Positions 32,808 to 42,112 of a stretch of DNA of 64,000 nucleotides are shown piece by piece (positions within the stretch are counted from its first letter, which is position 1; each line of letters begins with the position of its first letter). Both the position numbers and the translations under genes were made by a program. The DNA lies in assembly GCA_902517885.1 (NCBI GenBank), contig CABYDZ010000001.1:1-64000 (forward strand), in the 5' to 3' direction. A model generated the notes under the pieces. It searched no databases. It was not told where the DNA came from and saw only the letters and a program-made list of their open reading frames with translations. This DNA comes from an uncultured Pelagibacteraceae bacterium (GTDB lineage: Bacteria; Pseudomonadota; Alphaproteobacteria; Pelagibacterales; AG-422-B15).

Positions 32808-33689
32808 ATGTTTGAAAAATTATCAAATAAACAAAAAGGAACGTTACTTGCCTTTATAGGAGTCATGATTATTACTCCAGATGCTCTTATTATCAGATCT
32901 GTGAGCGTAGAGACATGGGATCTTTTATTTTACCGTTCACTTTTACCAGGACTTGCTCTTTTAGTGGGATATTTTATTTTTTTTAATCATAGAGCCTTAG
33001 ATGATTTTAAGAACATTGGCTTGCCAGGCATCATCAATGCACTATTAGTTCTTGGAGCTAACGTAACTTTTGTGATGGCACTGGCAAATACAGATGTAGC
33101 AAATGCACTTATCATGATTAGTTTAGTGCCAATAATTGCAGCGATTTTTTCTTTTATTTTCTTAAATGAAAAGCCTCAGGTAATTACTTGGTTTTGTTCT
33201 TTTGGATGTCTATTAGCAGTAATTTTCATTTTTTATGAGTCATATGAACTCAATAAATATCTAGGAGACTTTTATGGACTACTATGCGCAATTTTTGTTG
33301 GTGCTAGTCTCACGGTAATGAGAAGATCACCTGAAATAAATTTTGTGCCCTCATATATCCTAGGCAAATTAGCTACTGCTGTACTATCAGCATTTTTTGT
33401 CTCAATATTTGTGATTGGAACTCATGATTTATTATTGATATCTCTTATGATTATTACTGTGGGAGTATCGTTTGTATTTATTAGCATAGCACCTCAATAT
33501 ATAAGTTCGCCAGAAGTTGGCATATTTTTTCTCCTTGAAACCTCGCTGGGTCCTTTATGGGTATGGCTGTTTATATCTGAAGAACCTACACAGAAAACCT
33601 TGATAGGAGGAATATTAATTATACTTATAGTATTTGGACATTCTTACTACATGATTAAAAAAGAAAATATTGATAAGGTGGCTCTATGA
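32808..33689 (+). CDS. EamA-family (DMT superfamily) transporter
   Basis: The 293-residue protein has about ten membrane spans in two EamA halves (approximately residues 10-140 and 150-285), the layout of the drug/metabolite transporter superfamily. NTDVANALIMISLVPIIAAIFSFIFLNEKP is the typical end of the first half, with the LxEKP signature, and GIFFLLETSLGPLWVWLFISEEPT its counterpart in the second. The ATG at 32808 is the correct start; the frame upstream runs through the tRNA. Substrate unknown. The stop overlaps the next gene's ATG (ATGA). Confidence 0.88.
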   Translation: MFEKLSNKQKGTLLAFIGVMIITPDALIIRSVSVETWDLLFYRSLLPGLALLVGYFIFFNHRALDDFKNIGLPGIINALLVLGANVTFVMALANTDVANALIMISLVPIIAAIFSFIFLNEKPQVITWFCSFGCLLAVIFIFYESYELNKYLGDFYGLLCAIFVGASLTVMRRSPEINFVPSYILGKLATAVLSAFFVSIFVIGTHDLLLISLMIITVGVSFVFISIAPQYISSPEVGIFFLLETSLGPLWVWLFISEEPTQKTLIGGILIILIVFGHSYYMIKKENIDKVAL

Positions 33690-34750
33690 GAGTTGTAATA
33701 CTTTTTTCTTTTTTATTAATTGTTTCATGTGCTCAGCCTCAAACAAAGCTTCCAGAATACAGTACTGTCCTTACCGATAAAGAACGAGACATTCAAAATC
33801 AGATGTTCGCAGATTCTTGGCTAAACACTTACATTCCATTTTCAGTAATGGGCACTGATATTTTATTTAGTGCTGCAGAACTTTGTGAGGAAGATGACCG
33901 CATTTATTCACTAGGTATGAACTTAGGAAATGAAAATTCAGCATATGAGAGCATTCGAGAAGAAATAAATCAATCATTAGGATTGGGCCCTAAGTTAAAA
34001 GTTGTAACCCTTGGTTCAGTATCACCAGCTGGAAAAGCTGGAATTTTAGCTGGAGACGAGATTCTTGAAATTGATGGAGAAAAAATCAAGCAAGGTAAGG
34101 ATGCATATTCTTCTTACATCAAAAAGATAGATAGAAAATATAGAAAATTGTATGATTTAAAAATCTTGAGAGATAGTGAGATTATTGATTTTCAAGTTCG
34201 AAGTGAGCAGAGATGTAGATTTGATTTTGTGATTGACCTCGATAACAATACATTCAATGCATTTGCAAATGGTGACATCATGGTTTTTTCACTGAGAATG
34301 GCCAAGTGGTTACTGATGAATGAAACAGGTGCAGCAATTGTTTTTGCTCATGAACTGGGTCATAACGCAAATAAGCATGTTGCTGATAAAATTGAAAATG
34401 CGCAAGCAGGAGCACTTTTAGGTTTACTTTTAGGTATTTATGTTGGCCTTCCTCAAGATATGATGGAAGTAGGGCAGAGTATAGGAGCCTCGGCATATTC
34501 AATTGATTATGAGAATGAGGCAGATTACTTGAGTATGTATATTCTTCAGAAAGCTGGATACAATCTTGATGACGCAGTTGATTTTTGGAGAAGGTTTGCA
34601 GTAGAAGTTCCAAATTCAATTTATTCAGTGGGAGGAACTCATCCATCAACAGCAGAACGATATGTCAGAATGGAAGCGACAATTCAAGAAATTAAGAATA
34701 AGATAGAAAATAATGAACCATTAATTCCAGGTTATGAGAAAGCAAATTAA
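33686..34750 (+). CDS. Lipoprotein M48 metalloprotease with inserted PDZ domain
   Basis: The 354-residue protein starts with a lipoprotein signal (lipobox IVSC, Cys15). A PDZ-like domain at about 100-175 (VVTLGSVSPAGKAGILAGDEILEIDGEKI) is followed by an M48 peptidase domain with the zinc motif HELGH at 222-226 and the third ligand Glu278 in YENEADYLSM. The order differs from BepA, which has TPRs after the peptidase. Related PDZ-M48 lipoproteins are thought to help outer-membrane quality control. It overlaps the EamA gene by 4 bases. Function is by analogy. Confidence 0.85.
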   Translation: MRVVILFSFLLIVSCAQPQTKLPEYSTVLTDKERDIQNQMFADSWLNTYIPFSVMGTDILFSAAELCEEDDRIYSLGMNLGNENSAYESIREEINQSLGLGPKLKVVTLGSVSPAGKAGILAGDEILEIDGEKIKQGKDAYSSYIKKIDRKYRKLYDLKILRDSEIIDFQVRSEQRCRFDFVIDLDNNTFNAFANGDIMVFSLRMAKWLLMNETGAAIVFAHELGHNANKHVADKIENAQAGALLGLLLGIYVGLPQDMMEVGQSIGASAYSIDYENEADYLSMYILQKAGYNLDDAVDFWRRFAVEVPNSIYSVGGTHPSTAERYVRMEATIQEIKNKIENNEPLIPGYEKAN

Positions 34751-34753
34751 AAA

Positions 34754-34837
34754 ATGAGTCTAATGAATGCTGTGATATGTGTAATAGTAATTTTATTGTT
34801 GTTTTCTTTTAGCTTAAGTCTAATTTTGAGTTTTTAA
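34754..34837 (+). CDS. Possible 27-aa hydrophobic peptide
   Basis: A frame from ATG at 34754 encodes MSLMNAVICVIVILLLFSF and then eight more mostly hydrophobic residues before TAA, one potential membrane span. It starts 3 bases after the protease stop and its end overlaps the gcrA stop on the other strand by 4 bases. There is no clear ribosome binding site, so coupling to the upstream gene would be needed. It may be chance. Confidence 0.22.
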   Translation: MSLMNAVICVIVILLLFSFSLSLILSF

Positions 34838-35292
34838 TTGCTAATCCTAAACTTCTTTTTTGCTTTTCTTCTTTCACGAACTTTACTTAAAGGCTGGTAA
34901 GCCTGCTTATAATGAGATTGACAATATACAACACCTTCTTTGGTGTTTCTGCCACAAAACTTAAAATCGATTTCTTCAGGTTCACCTAAGGGCCATCGGC
35001 AAAGCCCATCTTTTATATCCTGGAAAGCTGTTGGATTCATCGGTTCGTCGATGACAGGAGAAATATCTATTATTTTTTGTGCTTGGGAGATATTAACCCT
35101 TTTCTTTCTTATGATTGAGATGCCACCATTGGACTTTTTTGTTGCCATCCTTCCGGATAGTCCAAGTCTATGGGCTTTACCAATTACGGCATTTCGGGTT
35201 ACTTCCCCAAGTTCAGCGGCAATTCTGCTCGCTGTAAGTCCTTCTTCCCATAATTGCTTGAGTTTTTCTACTCTTTCATAAGTCCAAGACAT
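34834..35292 (-). CDS. gcrA: GcrA cell cycle regulator
   Basis: The 152-residue protein begins MSWTYERVEKLKQLWEEGLTASRIAAELG and continues VTRNAVIGKAHRLGLSGR, the GcrA DNA-binding domain. It ends with the C-terminal region that carries the conserved LCRWPLGEP and FCGR...YCQSHYKQAYQP segments (sigma-70-interacting). In Caulobacter GcrA activates promoters containing CcrM-methylated GANTC sites and so couples gene expression to replication. It is largely restricted to Alphaproteobacteria, which helps place this genome. The 189-base gap upstream contains a 9-bp inverted repeat. Confidence 0.95.
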   Translation of the reverse strand: MSWTYERVEKLKQLWEEGLTASRIAAELGEVTRNAVIGKAHRLGLSGRMATKKSNGGISIIRKKRVNISQAQKIIDISPVIDEPMNPTAFQDIKDGLCRWPLGEPEEIDFKFCGRNTKEGVVYCQSHYKQAYQPLSKVRERRKAKKKFRISN

Positions 35293-35337
35293 GGTAATCT
35301 CCCTATTTTTTAAAATTTTACCACTACATTTTGATTA

Positions 35338-35368
35338 AATTCAATAGAAATATACTAAATATTGAATT
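35338..35368. promoter_or_regulatory. 9-bp inverted repeat between gcrA and the ABC-2 permease gene
   Basis: AATTCAATA (35338-35346) and TATTGAATT (35360-35368) are perfect inverted copies with a 13-base spacer. The half-site centres are 22 bases apart, about two helical turns, as expected for a dimeric regulator binding one DNA face. It lies about 46 bases upstream of gcrA and 114 bases upstream of the permease gene. Confidence 0.4.
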
Positions 35369-35481
35369 ATTTTTTATTTCCTGTGAGTAGAAATAAATTT
35401 TCATTAAATTTCAGGTAAATAGTTATCTTATTGAAATTTAAATATTAATGACATTTTACGAAATATATTTAAATAGTCGCT

Positions 35482-36249
35482 ATGAATTACAACCCTATTG
35501 GTTTTATTACTCTTTATAAAAAAGAAGTGCAAAGGTTTACAAAAATACCTTTGCAGACAATTGCTGCACCTGCGTTAACAAGCTTATTATTCTTGATCAT
35601 ATTCACAACCGCTATTGGCTCTGTTAGGACAGACTATCCTTTAGATAACTTTAAAAACTTCCTATTTCCTGGACTTATCATGATGACTATTATTCAGAAC
35701 GCATTTATGAATAATTCATCATCAATCTTAATGTCTAAAGTACAAGGTAATATAGTAGATTTGCTTATGCCTCCACTAAGTAACGTTGAAATCATTTTGG
35801 CATTCACTCTTGCTGGCATAACTCGAGGTCTTGCTTCAGCTGTTGCGTGTGCTTTGGTTATGATGCCATTCATTGAGGTAACTGTTTACAGTTTATGGAT
35901 TATTTTAATCTTTGCCATTCTAGCATCAGCTATAATGTCATTAATTGGGATGATATCTGGTATCTGGGCTGAAAAATGGGACCATCTAGGTACAGTTGGT
36001 AACTTTGTGATCGTACCACTATCTTTTTTATCCGGAACTTTTTATTCAATTACAGTTTTGCCGGATGCAATTCAAAGGGCAAGTCTCATTAACCCATTCT
36101 TTTACATGATAGATGGTTTTAGGTTTGGATTCTTAGGGGCAAGCGACTCTTCAATCTCGCATGCATTTACTATCTTGATTATAGTTTTGATATCTCTAAT
36201 AGTTATTAATTATTTAATGTTAAAAACTGGTTATAAATTAAGAGCTTAA
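35482..36249 (+). CDS. ABC-2 type transporter permease
   Basis: The 255-residue protein has six predicted spans and the ABC-2 membrane-domain signature FGIxxxG-like region in FVIVPLSFLSGTFYSITVLPDAIQRASLINPFFYMIDGFRFGFLG, matching YadH/NodJ-type export permeases. The usual ATP-binding partner (YadG-like) is not adjacent and none is in the window, so it must be elsewhere. It lies 1 base before argD, so the two may be co-transcribed, but a functional link is not obvious. Substrate unknown. Confidence 0.88.
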   Translation: MNYNPIGFITLYKKEVQRFTKIPLQTIAAPALTSLLFLIIFTTAIGSVRTDYPLDNFKNFLFPGLIMMTIIQNAFMNNSSSILMSKVQGNIVDLLMPPLSNVEIILAFTLAGITRGLASAVACALVMMPFIEVTVYSLWIILIFAILASAIMSLIGMISGIWAEKWDHLGTVGNFVIVPLSFLSGTFYSITVLPDAIQRASLINPFFYMIDGFRFGFLGASDSSISHAFTILIIVLISLIVINYLMLKTGYKLRA

Positions 36250-36250
36250 A

Positions 36251-37420
36251 ATGAACAATATATTGCCAACATACCCAAGGTCTGAATTAACGTTTACTCA
36301 CGGCGAAGGTAGTTATTTATATGAAAAATCAGGTGAAAAATATTTGGACTTTGGGACAGGTATAGCAGTAAATTCATTAGGATACTCACATCCATATTTA
36401 AATCAAAAACTCAGAGAACAATCAGAAAAGCTCTGGCATCTTTCAAATGTTTACCAAATCCCGGAGCAAGAACTATTGGCTTCACGTTTGTGTAATTTAT
36501 GTTTTGCAGACTATGCCTTCTTTTGTAACTCTGGTACAGAAGCAGTGGAGGCAAGTATTAAAATTGCTAGAAGATATTTTCACAAGACTAAAAACTCTAA
36601 AGTGAAAAAAGAAATTATTAGTTTTAGTGGTTCTTTTCATGGAAGAACCATAGGTGCGCTTGCAGCTCAAGGACCTGAAAAAATGGAAACATTTAATACT
36701 GCTGTAAATGATTTTAAGTTTCTTGAGTTTGGTGATCATGAATTGTTAAAGAGCTCAATTAATGAAAATACTGCAGCGGTAATTATCGAACCTATTCAAG
36801 GTGAGGGGGGAGTAAGAGAAGTCCCTACGTTTTGCCTAGAGGCAGTTAGGAAATTGTGTGATGAAAACGAAGCTTTGCTTATATTCGATGAAGTGCAATG
36901 TGGAATGGGTCGAACAGGCAAAATGTTCGCTTATCAGTGGTCAAACATAGAACCAGATATAATGACTATAGCGAAAGCAATTGGTAATGGCTTTCCAATA
37001 GGAGCATGTTTAACTTCAAAAAAGGTTGGTGATGCTATGGAGTTTGGGTCACATGGATCTACCTTTGGAGGAAACCCTCTAGCATGCAGTGTTGGAAATG
37101 CGGTGCTAGATTTGATGACTTCACCTAAATTCTTTAGTGAAGTTGTTACAGTTTCTGAGAAATTACTATTAGACCTAAATAAAGTTGCACATGATTATCC
37201 AGATATTATTGAGGGCATAAGAGGCAAGGGTTTTATTCTAGGATTAAAATGTAACATAAATAATGAGGATTTCGTTAAACAAGCGCGTAAAAACTTCATT
37301 TTAACGGTTAAGGCTTCAGATAATGTTGTAAGGCTTCTCCCGCCAATAAATTTATCTAACTCAGAATGTGATGAAGCAATTGATAAAATTAGATCAACTT
37401 GCAAAGAACTGACTTCATGA
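36251..37420 (+). CDS. argD: Acetylornithine aminotransferase
   Basis: ArgD uses glutamate to aminate N-acetylglutamate semialdehyde in arginine synthesis and may also serve as succinyl-DAP aminotransferase (DapC), which fits the dapD/dapE genes of this genome. The 389-residue class III PLP enzyme shows FCNSGTEAVEASIKIAR (phosphate site), SFHGRTIGALAAQG, Asp213 in IFDEVQCGMGRTG and the Schiff-base Lys242 in AKAIGNGFPIGA. It overlaps argF by 4 bases (ATGA), making an argD-argF operon. Confidence 0.94.
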   Translation: MNNILPTYPRSELTFTHGEGSYLYEKSGEKYLDFGTGIAVNSLGYSHPYLNQKLREQSEKLWHLSNVYQIPEQELLASRLCNLCFADYAFFCNSGTEAVEASIKIARRYFHKTKNSKVKKEIISFSGSFHGRTIGALAAQGPEKMETFNTAVNDFKFLEFGDHELLKSSINENTAAVIIEPIQGEGGVREVPTFCLEAVRKLCDENEALLIFDEVQCGMGRTGKMFAYQWSNIEPDIMTIAKAIGNGFPIGACLTSKKVGDAMEFGSHGSTFGGNPLACSVGNAVLDLMTSPKFFSEVVTVSEKLLLDLNKVAHDYPDIIEGIRGKGFILGLKCNINNEDFVKQARKNFILTVKASDNVVRLLPPINLSNSECDEAIDKIRSTCKELTS

Positions 37421-38325
37421 AAAACTTTATAGATATTAAAGATTTTACTGCTGAAGAAATTACTGAATTACTTAATTCAGCGATAGAAAATAAAAATCAA
37501 AACGCTATCTCAGAAAAACTATTGTCTGGAAAAAACTTAATTTTATTTTTTGAGAAAAATTCTACAAGAACAAGACTTTCATTTGATCTTGCAGTTAAAC
37601 AACTTGGTGGATCATCAATTATACTTAATGGTTCAGATATTCATTTGAGTAGTGGCAAGGAAAGTCTCTCAGACACCATTAAGACTTTCAGTCTCTATTC
37701 TGACGGGGTTGTCATGCGAGTAAATAATCACCAGACCATATTAGATACTTTAGAAGTTTCAAGTGTACCGATTATGAATGGACTTTCAAATTTATCTCAT
37801 CCGTGCCAATGCATGGCGGGTCTCATGACCATCATTGAAGAAAAAGGTTCTCTAGAAAATTTGAATATTACTTGGTTTGGGCCTATAACCAATGTAGCGC
37901 ATTCATGGATTGAAGCTTATTCTAAAAATTTAGGATTTAAACTAAGCATCTTTTCACCTGACAGGTCGAAAGATTTATACTTATCAAAAATTAGTAAACA
38001 CAAAGAAAACATAAATGTAGAAAGTATTATTCATAATCAAATTGACGATGAAATTTTATCTACAGCTGATGTGATTATGACAGATACGTGGCAGTCTATG
38101 GGTGAAAAATCTGACGAAAACGTGATTAAAGAGCTAAACGGCTTCAGAATAACAAAATCCTTAATGGATAAGGCAAAAGACGATTGTATATTCACACATT
38201 GCTTACCTGCAAATAGGGGTCAAGAAGTTGAGGAGTCAGTAATTGATGGAGCAAACTCAAGAATTTGGGAAGAGGCGTCAAATAGACTCCATATCCAAAA
38301 GCAAATTCTTAGAACATTAATATAG
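37417..38325 (+). CDS. argF: Ornithine carbamoyltransferase
   Basis: ArgF condenses ornithine and carbamoyl phosphate to citrulline. The 302-residue protein has the carbamoyl-phosphate motif STRTR (49-53), HPCQCMAG near residue 130 (ornithine/carbamoyl phosphate site) and HCLPANRGQEV near residue 265. The start at 37417 overlaps the argD stop; a longer frame from 37399 is inside argD and not needed. The gene ends directly against the convergent trkH gene with no gap. Confidence 0.96.
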   Translation: MKNFIDIKDFTAEEITELLNSAIENKNQNAISEKLLSGKNLILFFEKNSTRTRLSFDLAVKQLGGSSIILNGSDIHLSSGKESLSDTIKTFSLYSDGVVMRVNNHQTILDTLEVSSVPIMNGLSNLSHPCQCMAGLMTIIEEKGSLENLNITWFGPITNVAHSWIEAYSKNLGFKLSIFSPDRSKDLYLSKISKHKENINVESIIHNQIDDEILSTADVIMTDTWQSMGEKSDENVIKELNGFRITKSLMDKAKDDCIFTHCLPANRGQEVEESVIDGANSRIWEEASNRLHIQKQILRTLI

Positions 38326-39777
38326 TTATTTTTTCCAGAAGGCGGGATGAAGAATGACGAGAACAGTCAGTATCTCAAGTCTTCCTAATAACATTGAAAA
38401 AATTAATACCCATTTTGCAAATGTACTAATTTCATAAAAGGAATTCTCAGGACCAATCATTTCACCAAGACCAGGCCCAACATTTGCAAGTGATGTCGCA
38501 GCAGCCGACAAACTAGTAACAAAATCTAGATCTGTTGTAGAAAGTAATAATGTAATAACAATGAAACTCAAAATAAAAATGAAGAAAAAGCTCATTACTG
38601 AAGAAGTTACATCCTCTTCAATTTTTTTATGATTATAGTGAGGAACAAAAACTCCGTGAGGATGAAGCAGTTTTTGAATTTGCATTTTTAATGTTTGAAA
38701 TAAAATTTGAAACCTAAATACTTTTATTCCACATGTTGTTGAGCCAGCACAACCGCCTATGAACATTCCAAAAAATAAAAGATAAATTGGAAAAGGTCCC
38801 CATAAATTATAATTATCAGATGTATAACCAGTCCCAGTAATTATAGAAATAACATTAAATGCACCACTTCTAATTGCTTCTTCAATATCTTTTATTTCCA
38901 TGAACCATAGGTATAAAATTACCAATAGGGAGCTCAATAATATTATACCAAGAAAAGTAATTATCTGCGTATCTGATATAATTCTTTTAAATCCATCTTT
39001 GAATGCTTCAAGATAAATTAATATTGGAAGACTACTCAGTACCATAAAAATTATTGCGACATATTCCAAAGACTTGCTGTTAAAACTAGCAAATGAATTA
39101 TTTTGAGTTGAAAATCCCCCAGTTGCAATTGTGGTCATTGAGTGAACTAGTGCATCAAAGAAATTCATCCCTCCTAACCAATATGCAACCAAGCAAACGA
39201 ATGTGAGTAGTAAATAAATCAAAATAACGGCAGAGGCTATCTGAGTTGTTCTAGGCAGAAGCTTATCTGTTGTGTCTGAGCTTTCTGCTCTGAACACCTG
39301 CATCCCCCCAACTCGAAGAACTGGCAAAATACTTACTGCCATTACGATAATCCCGATGCCGCCCATCCATTGCAATAAACCTCTCCATATTAATATTCCT
39401 GCAGTTAATGACTCAACATTTTGAATTACACTTGATCCAGTTGTAGTAATTCCTGACATTGATTCAAATACTGAATTGGTAATATTCAATCCGCTTTCAG
39501 AGAAGTAAAATGGTAAAGCACCAAATATACTAATTGATAACCAAGATAATGATGTCATTAAGAATGCATCCTGCATCAAAATTTTATTATTTTCTTCGTT
39601 ACGGGTAGAAATTAGGAATGTAACACCAAATCCAAATGTTATTATCGCACTAGTAATAAAAGATTTCCAAGTATCATTACCCATTCCAAGATCAATTATC
39701 ACTGGAATAAGCATTACGAGACTAAGGGCTATCAAAAGATACCCTAATACATTAAGTATTATCTTAAAATTTATCAT
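38326..39777 (-). CDS. trkH: Trk-type potassium uptake protein TrkH
   Basis: The 483-residue membrane protein has four successive M1-P-M2 units with recognisable selectivity-filter turns: SGITTTGSSV, TIATGGFST, IITGTGYTS and ANVGPGLG. This four-fold pattern is specific to TrkH/KtrB potassium channels, which work with a regulatory TrkA subunit. No trkA is nearby. The length is typical of TrkH. It follows folE by 12 bases, so the two may share a transcript by proximity only. Confidence 0.94.
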   Translation of the reverse strand: MINFKIILNVLGYLLIALSLVMLIPVIIDLGMGNDTWKSFITSAIITFGFGVTFLISTRNEENNKILMQDAFLMTSLSWLSISIFGALPFYFSESGLNITNSVFESMSGITTTGSSVIQNVESLTAGILIWRGLLQWMGGIGIIVMAVSILPVLRVGGMQVFRAESSDTTDKLLPRTTQIASAVILIYLLLTFVCLVAYWLGGMNFFDALVHSMTTIATGGFSTQNNSFASFNSKSLEYVAIIFMVLSSLPILIYLEAFKDGFKRIISDTQIITFLGIILLSSLLVILYLWFMEIKDIEEAIRSGAFNVISIITGTGYTSDNYNLWGPFPIYLLFFGMFIGGCAGSTTCGIKVFRFQILFQTLKMQIQKLLHPHGVFVPHYNHKKIEEDVTSSVMSFFFIFILSFIVITLLLSTTDLDFVTSLSAAATSLANVGPGLGEMIGPENSFYEISTFAKWVLIFSMLLGRLEILTVLVILHPAFWKK

Positions 39778-39789
39778 TAAAATAATTTA

Positions 39790-40395
39790 TTAATTTTTTT
39801 TAAGAATAGATCCTTGGTTGATCATATTATAGAACTCTCTTCTTGTAGAGGAGTCAGTTCTAAATTTACCTAAGAGTTGGCTGGTAACCATTGAAATACC
39901 TGGAGTACCTATTCCTCTAGTCGTCATACATTGATGTTGCGCTTCAACAACAACAGCCACACCTTTTGGTTTAAGAACATCTTGAATACAATTAGCTATT
40001 TGAGCGGTAAGCTTTTCCTGGATTTGCATTCTTTTCATATAAATGCGAGTTATTCTTGCAAGCTTGCTTATTCCTACTACTCTTTTATTTGGAAGGTAGG
40101 CAACATGTGCGGAGCCGATAAAAGGGGCAATGTGGTGCTCGCAGTGCGACTCAATCCTAATGTCGCGTAGCATAATAATTTCATCATAACCTTCAAGTTC
40201 GTCAAAAGTTTTTGATAAAACTTCTTTAGGGTCATCATTGTAACCTGAAAACCAATCTTCATAAGCCTTGACGACTCTCTTAGGGGTTTCTAATAAACCG
40301 GGCCTATTAGCGTCTTCTCCGACAAAAGATAATAAGGTTTTAACAGCGGCCTCTGCTTCTTGACGAGTTGGCTTTGTATTTTTCTTTTTTTTCAT
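39790..40395 (-). CDS. folE: GTP cyclohydrolase I
   Basis: FolE converts GTP to 7,8-dihydroneopterin triphosphate, the first step of folate (and queuosine precursor) synthesis. The 201-residue protein has [18 protein letters not shown] with zinc ligands Cys and His, the [10 protein letters not shown] motif and QCMTTRGI with the third zinc ligand Cys. The length matches the bacterial enzyme. It starts with a Lys-rich leader ([10 protein letters not shown]). The 134-base gap upstream holds a 7-bp inverted repeat (TTATTTG at 40446-40452 with CAAATAA at 40462-40468) of uncertain meaning. Confidence 0.95.
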   Translation of the reverse strand: MKKKKNTKPTRQEAEAAVKTLLSFVGEDANRPGLLETPKRVVKAYEDWFSGYNDDPKEVLSKTFDELEGYDEIIMLRDIRIESHCEHHIAPFIGSAHVAYLPNKRVVGISKLARITRIYMKRMQIQEKLTAQIANCIQDVLKPKGVAVVVEAQHQCMTTRGIGTPGISMVTSQLLGKFRTDSSTRREFYNMINQGSILKKN

Positions 40396-40529
40396 GATTT
40401 TGAAGTCAGATTACTATATGAAAATCTATAGAATATATAGTTTAATTATTTGCTAAAAAAACAAATAAATTATCTAAATAGTCAAAAATAGATGAAATAT
40501 GTTAATTTTTCAGTGATTTAAAGAATAAT

Positions 40530-42104
40530 ATGATAATGTCCAGAGGTATGTCTTCCATAAGTGAAATCAGTAAAGATGCAAAAGCATGGCCTTTTATCGA
40601 GGCAAAAAAAATAATAAAAAAAGCTCAAGCAAATAATAAACAAAAAATTAGATTGCAAACTGGGTATGGTCCTAGTGGATTACCGCATATTGGAACATTT
40701 GGTGAGGTAGCCAGAACAACAATGATTTTAAATGCCATAAAGTCATTATCAGAAATTGAAGTGGAACTCGTTGCTTTCTCAGATGATATGGATGGACTTA
40801 GAAAAGTTCCTGACAATGTTCCTAATAAAAATATATTAGAGGAACATCTTCATAAACCACTCACTTCAATTCCCGATCCATTTGAGACAAGTAAGAGTTT
40901 TGGAGATCACAATAATGAAATGTTGCAGCAGTTTTTAGATAACTTTGGATTTAAGTACACATTTAAAAGTGCTACTGAACTTTATACTTCAGGGTATTTT
41001 GATGAACAATTAATCAATGTACTAAAAAATTATGAGTCGATAAAAAATATTATTCTTCCAACATTAGGTGAGGAACGAAAAAAAACATACAGTCCATTTC
41101 TTCCAATATGCCAAGAGTCTGGACATGTTCTTGAAGTTGAAATTATTTCACTTAATCCCGATAAAAATACAATTACATATTTAAATAAAAATAAAGAAGT
41201 TGAGCAATCTATCTTAAAGGGAAAATGCAAACTTCAATGGAAAGTTGATTGGGCAATGCGGTGGGGCGCTCTTGATATTGATTATGAGATGTACGGAAAA
41301 GATTTAATACCTACGTTTCAGCTTTCTGCAAAAGTAAGCCGAGCACTTGGTTATGCGCCTCCAGAAAATTATTTTTATGAACTATTTCTTGATCAAAATG
41401 GAGAAAAAATATCCAAATCTAAAGGCAATGGTCTCACTATAGAGGAATGGTTGTCATACGCTCCTAAAGAAACACTAAGCTATTTTATGTATCAAAACCC
41501 AAGAAGAGCTAAGAAACTCTTTCATGACATCATTCCAAAGTCATCTGATGAGTTCTTAGGCCATTTAAACAAATTTAATACGCAATCTGATCAAGAGCAG
41601 ATTGAAAACCCAGTTTGGCACATCATGAATGGTGAAAACTCTATAGGAAATGTAAATGTAACATACAACCTTATATTAAATCTTGTTGCTGCGAGTGGAA
41701 AAAATGATCCTGCAATTATTTTAGATTTTGTTAAGAAATATGATGAAAATATTAATAGTTCTAATAGGCAATTCATCAATGACTTAATAAAAGGGGCAAT
41801 TAATTTTGAAAGAGACATTACTTCAGAACAAATAAATTATAAGACCCCATCTAGCGAAGAAAGAAAAATCTTTGAGGATCTAATAAATAGATTGCGTAGT
41901 CAGGCAGAAAGTGCAGATGCCGAAACCATTCAAACTGAGATATATCAAATAGGAAAAGATCATAATTTTGAAAACCTCAGGGATTGGTTTAAACTTATTT
42001 ATCAAGTGCTTTTTGGCAAAGAAGACGGACCCAGATTTGGAACTTTTATTGCGATATATGGAATAAAACAGACAATTGAGTTAATCGAAGAAAAGTTAAA
42101 ATAA
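40530..42104 (+). CDS. lysK: Lysyl-tRNA synthetase, class I
   Basis: This 524-residue enzyme is a class I LysRS, recognised by the HIGH-type motif GPSGLPHIGTFGE near residue 45, the KMSKS-type motif KISKSKGNG near residue 295, and the class I LysRS context WKVDWAMRWGALDIDYEMYGKDL. It charges tRNA-Lys. Class I LysRS instead of the usual class II enzyme is known from archaea, spirochaetes and many alphaproteobacteria. ATGs at 40530, 40536 and 40545 are all possible starts; none has a strong ribosome binding site, so the first few residues are uncertain. pyrD follows after 8 bases. Confidence 0.93.
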   Translation: MIMSRGMSSISEISKDAKAWPFIEAKKIIKKAQANNKQKIRLQTGYGPSGLPHIGTFGEVARTTMILNAIKSLSEIEVELVAFSDDMDGLRKVPDNVPNKNILEEHLHKPLTSIPDPFETSKSFGDHNNEMLQQFLDNFGFKYTFKSATELYTSGYFDEQLINVLKNYESIKNIILPTLGEERKKTYSPFLPICQESGHVLEVEIISLNPDKNTITYLNKNKEVEQSILKGKCKLQWKVDWAMRWGALDIDYEMYGKDLIPTFQLSAKVSRALGYAPPENYFYELFLDQNGEKISKSKGNGLTIEEWLSYAPKETLSYFMYQNPRRAKKLFHDIIPKSSDEFLGHLNKFNTQSDQEQIENPVWHIMNGENSIGNVNVTYNLILNLVAASGKNDPAIILDFVKKYDENINSSNRQFINDLIKGAINFERDITSEQINYKTPSSEERKIFEDLINRLRSQAESADAETIQTEIYQIGKDHNFENLRDWFKLIYQVLFGKEDGPRFGTFIAIYGIKQTIELIEEKLK

Positions 42105-42112
42105 AAATTTAA

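Noticed and set aside
40446..40468. Inverted repeat TTATTTG/CAAATAA upstream of folE and lysK
   Set aside because: All-AT arms of seven bases are expected by chance in this DNA; mentioned in the folE entry only.
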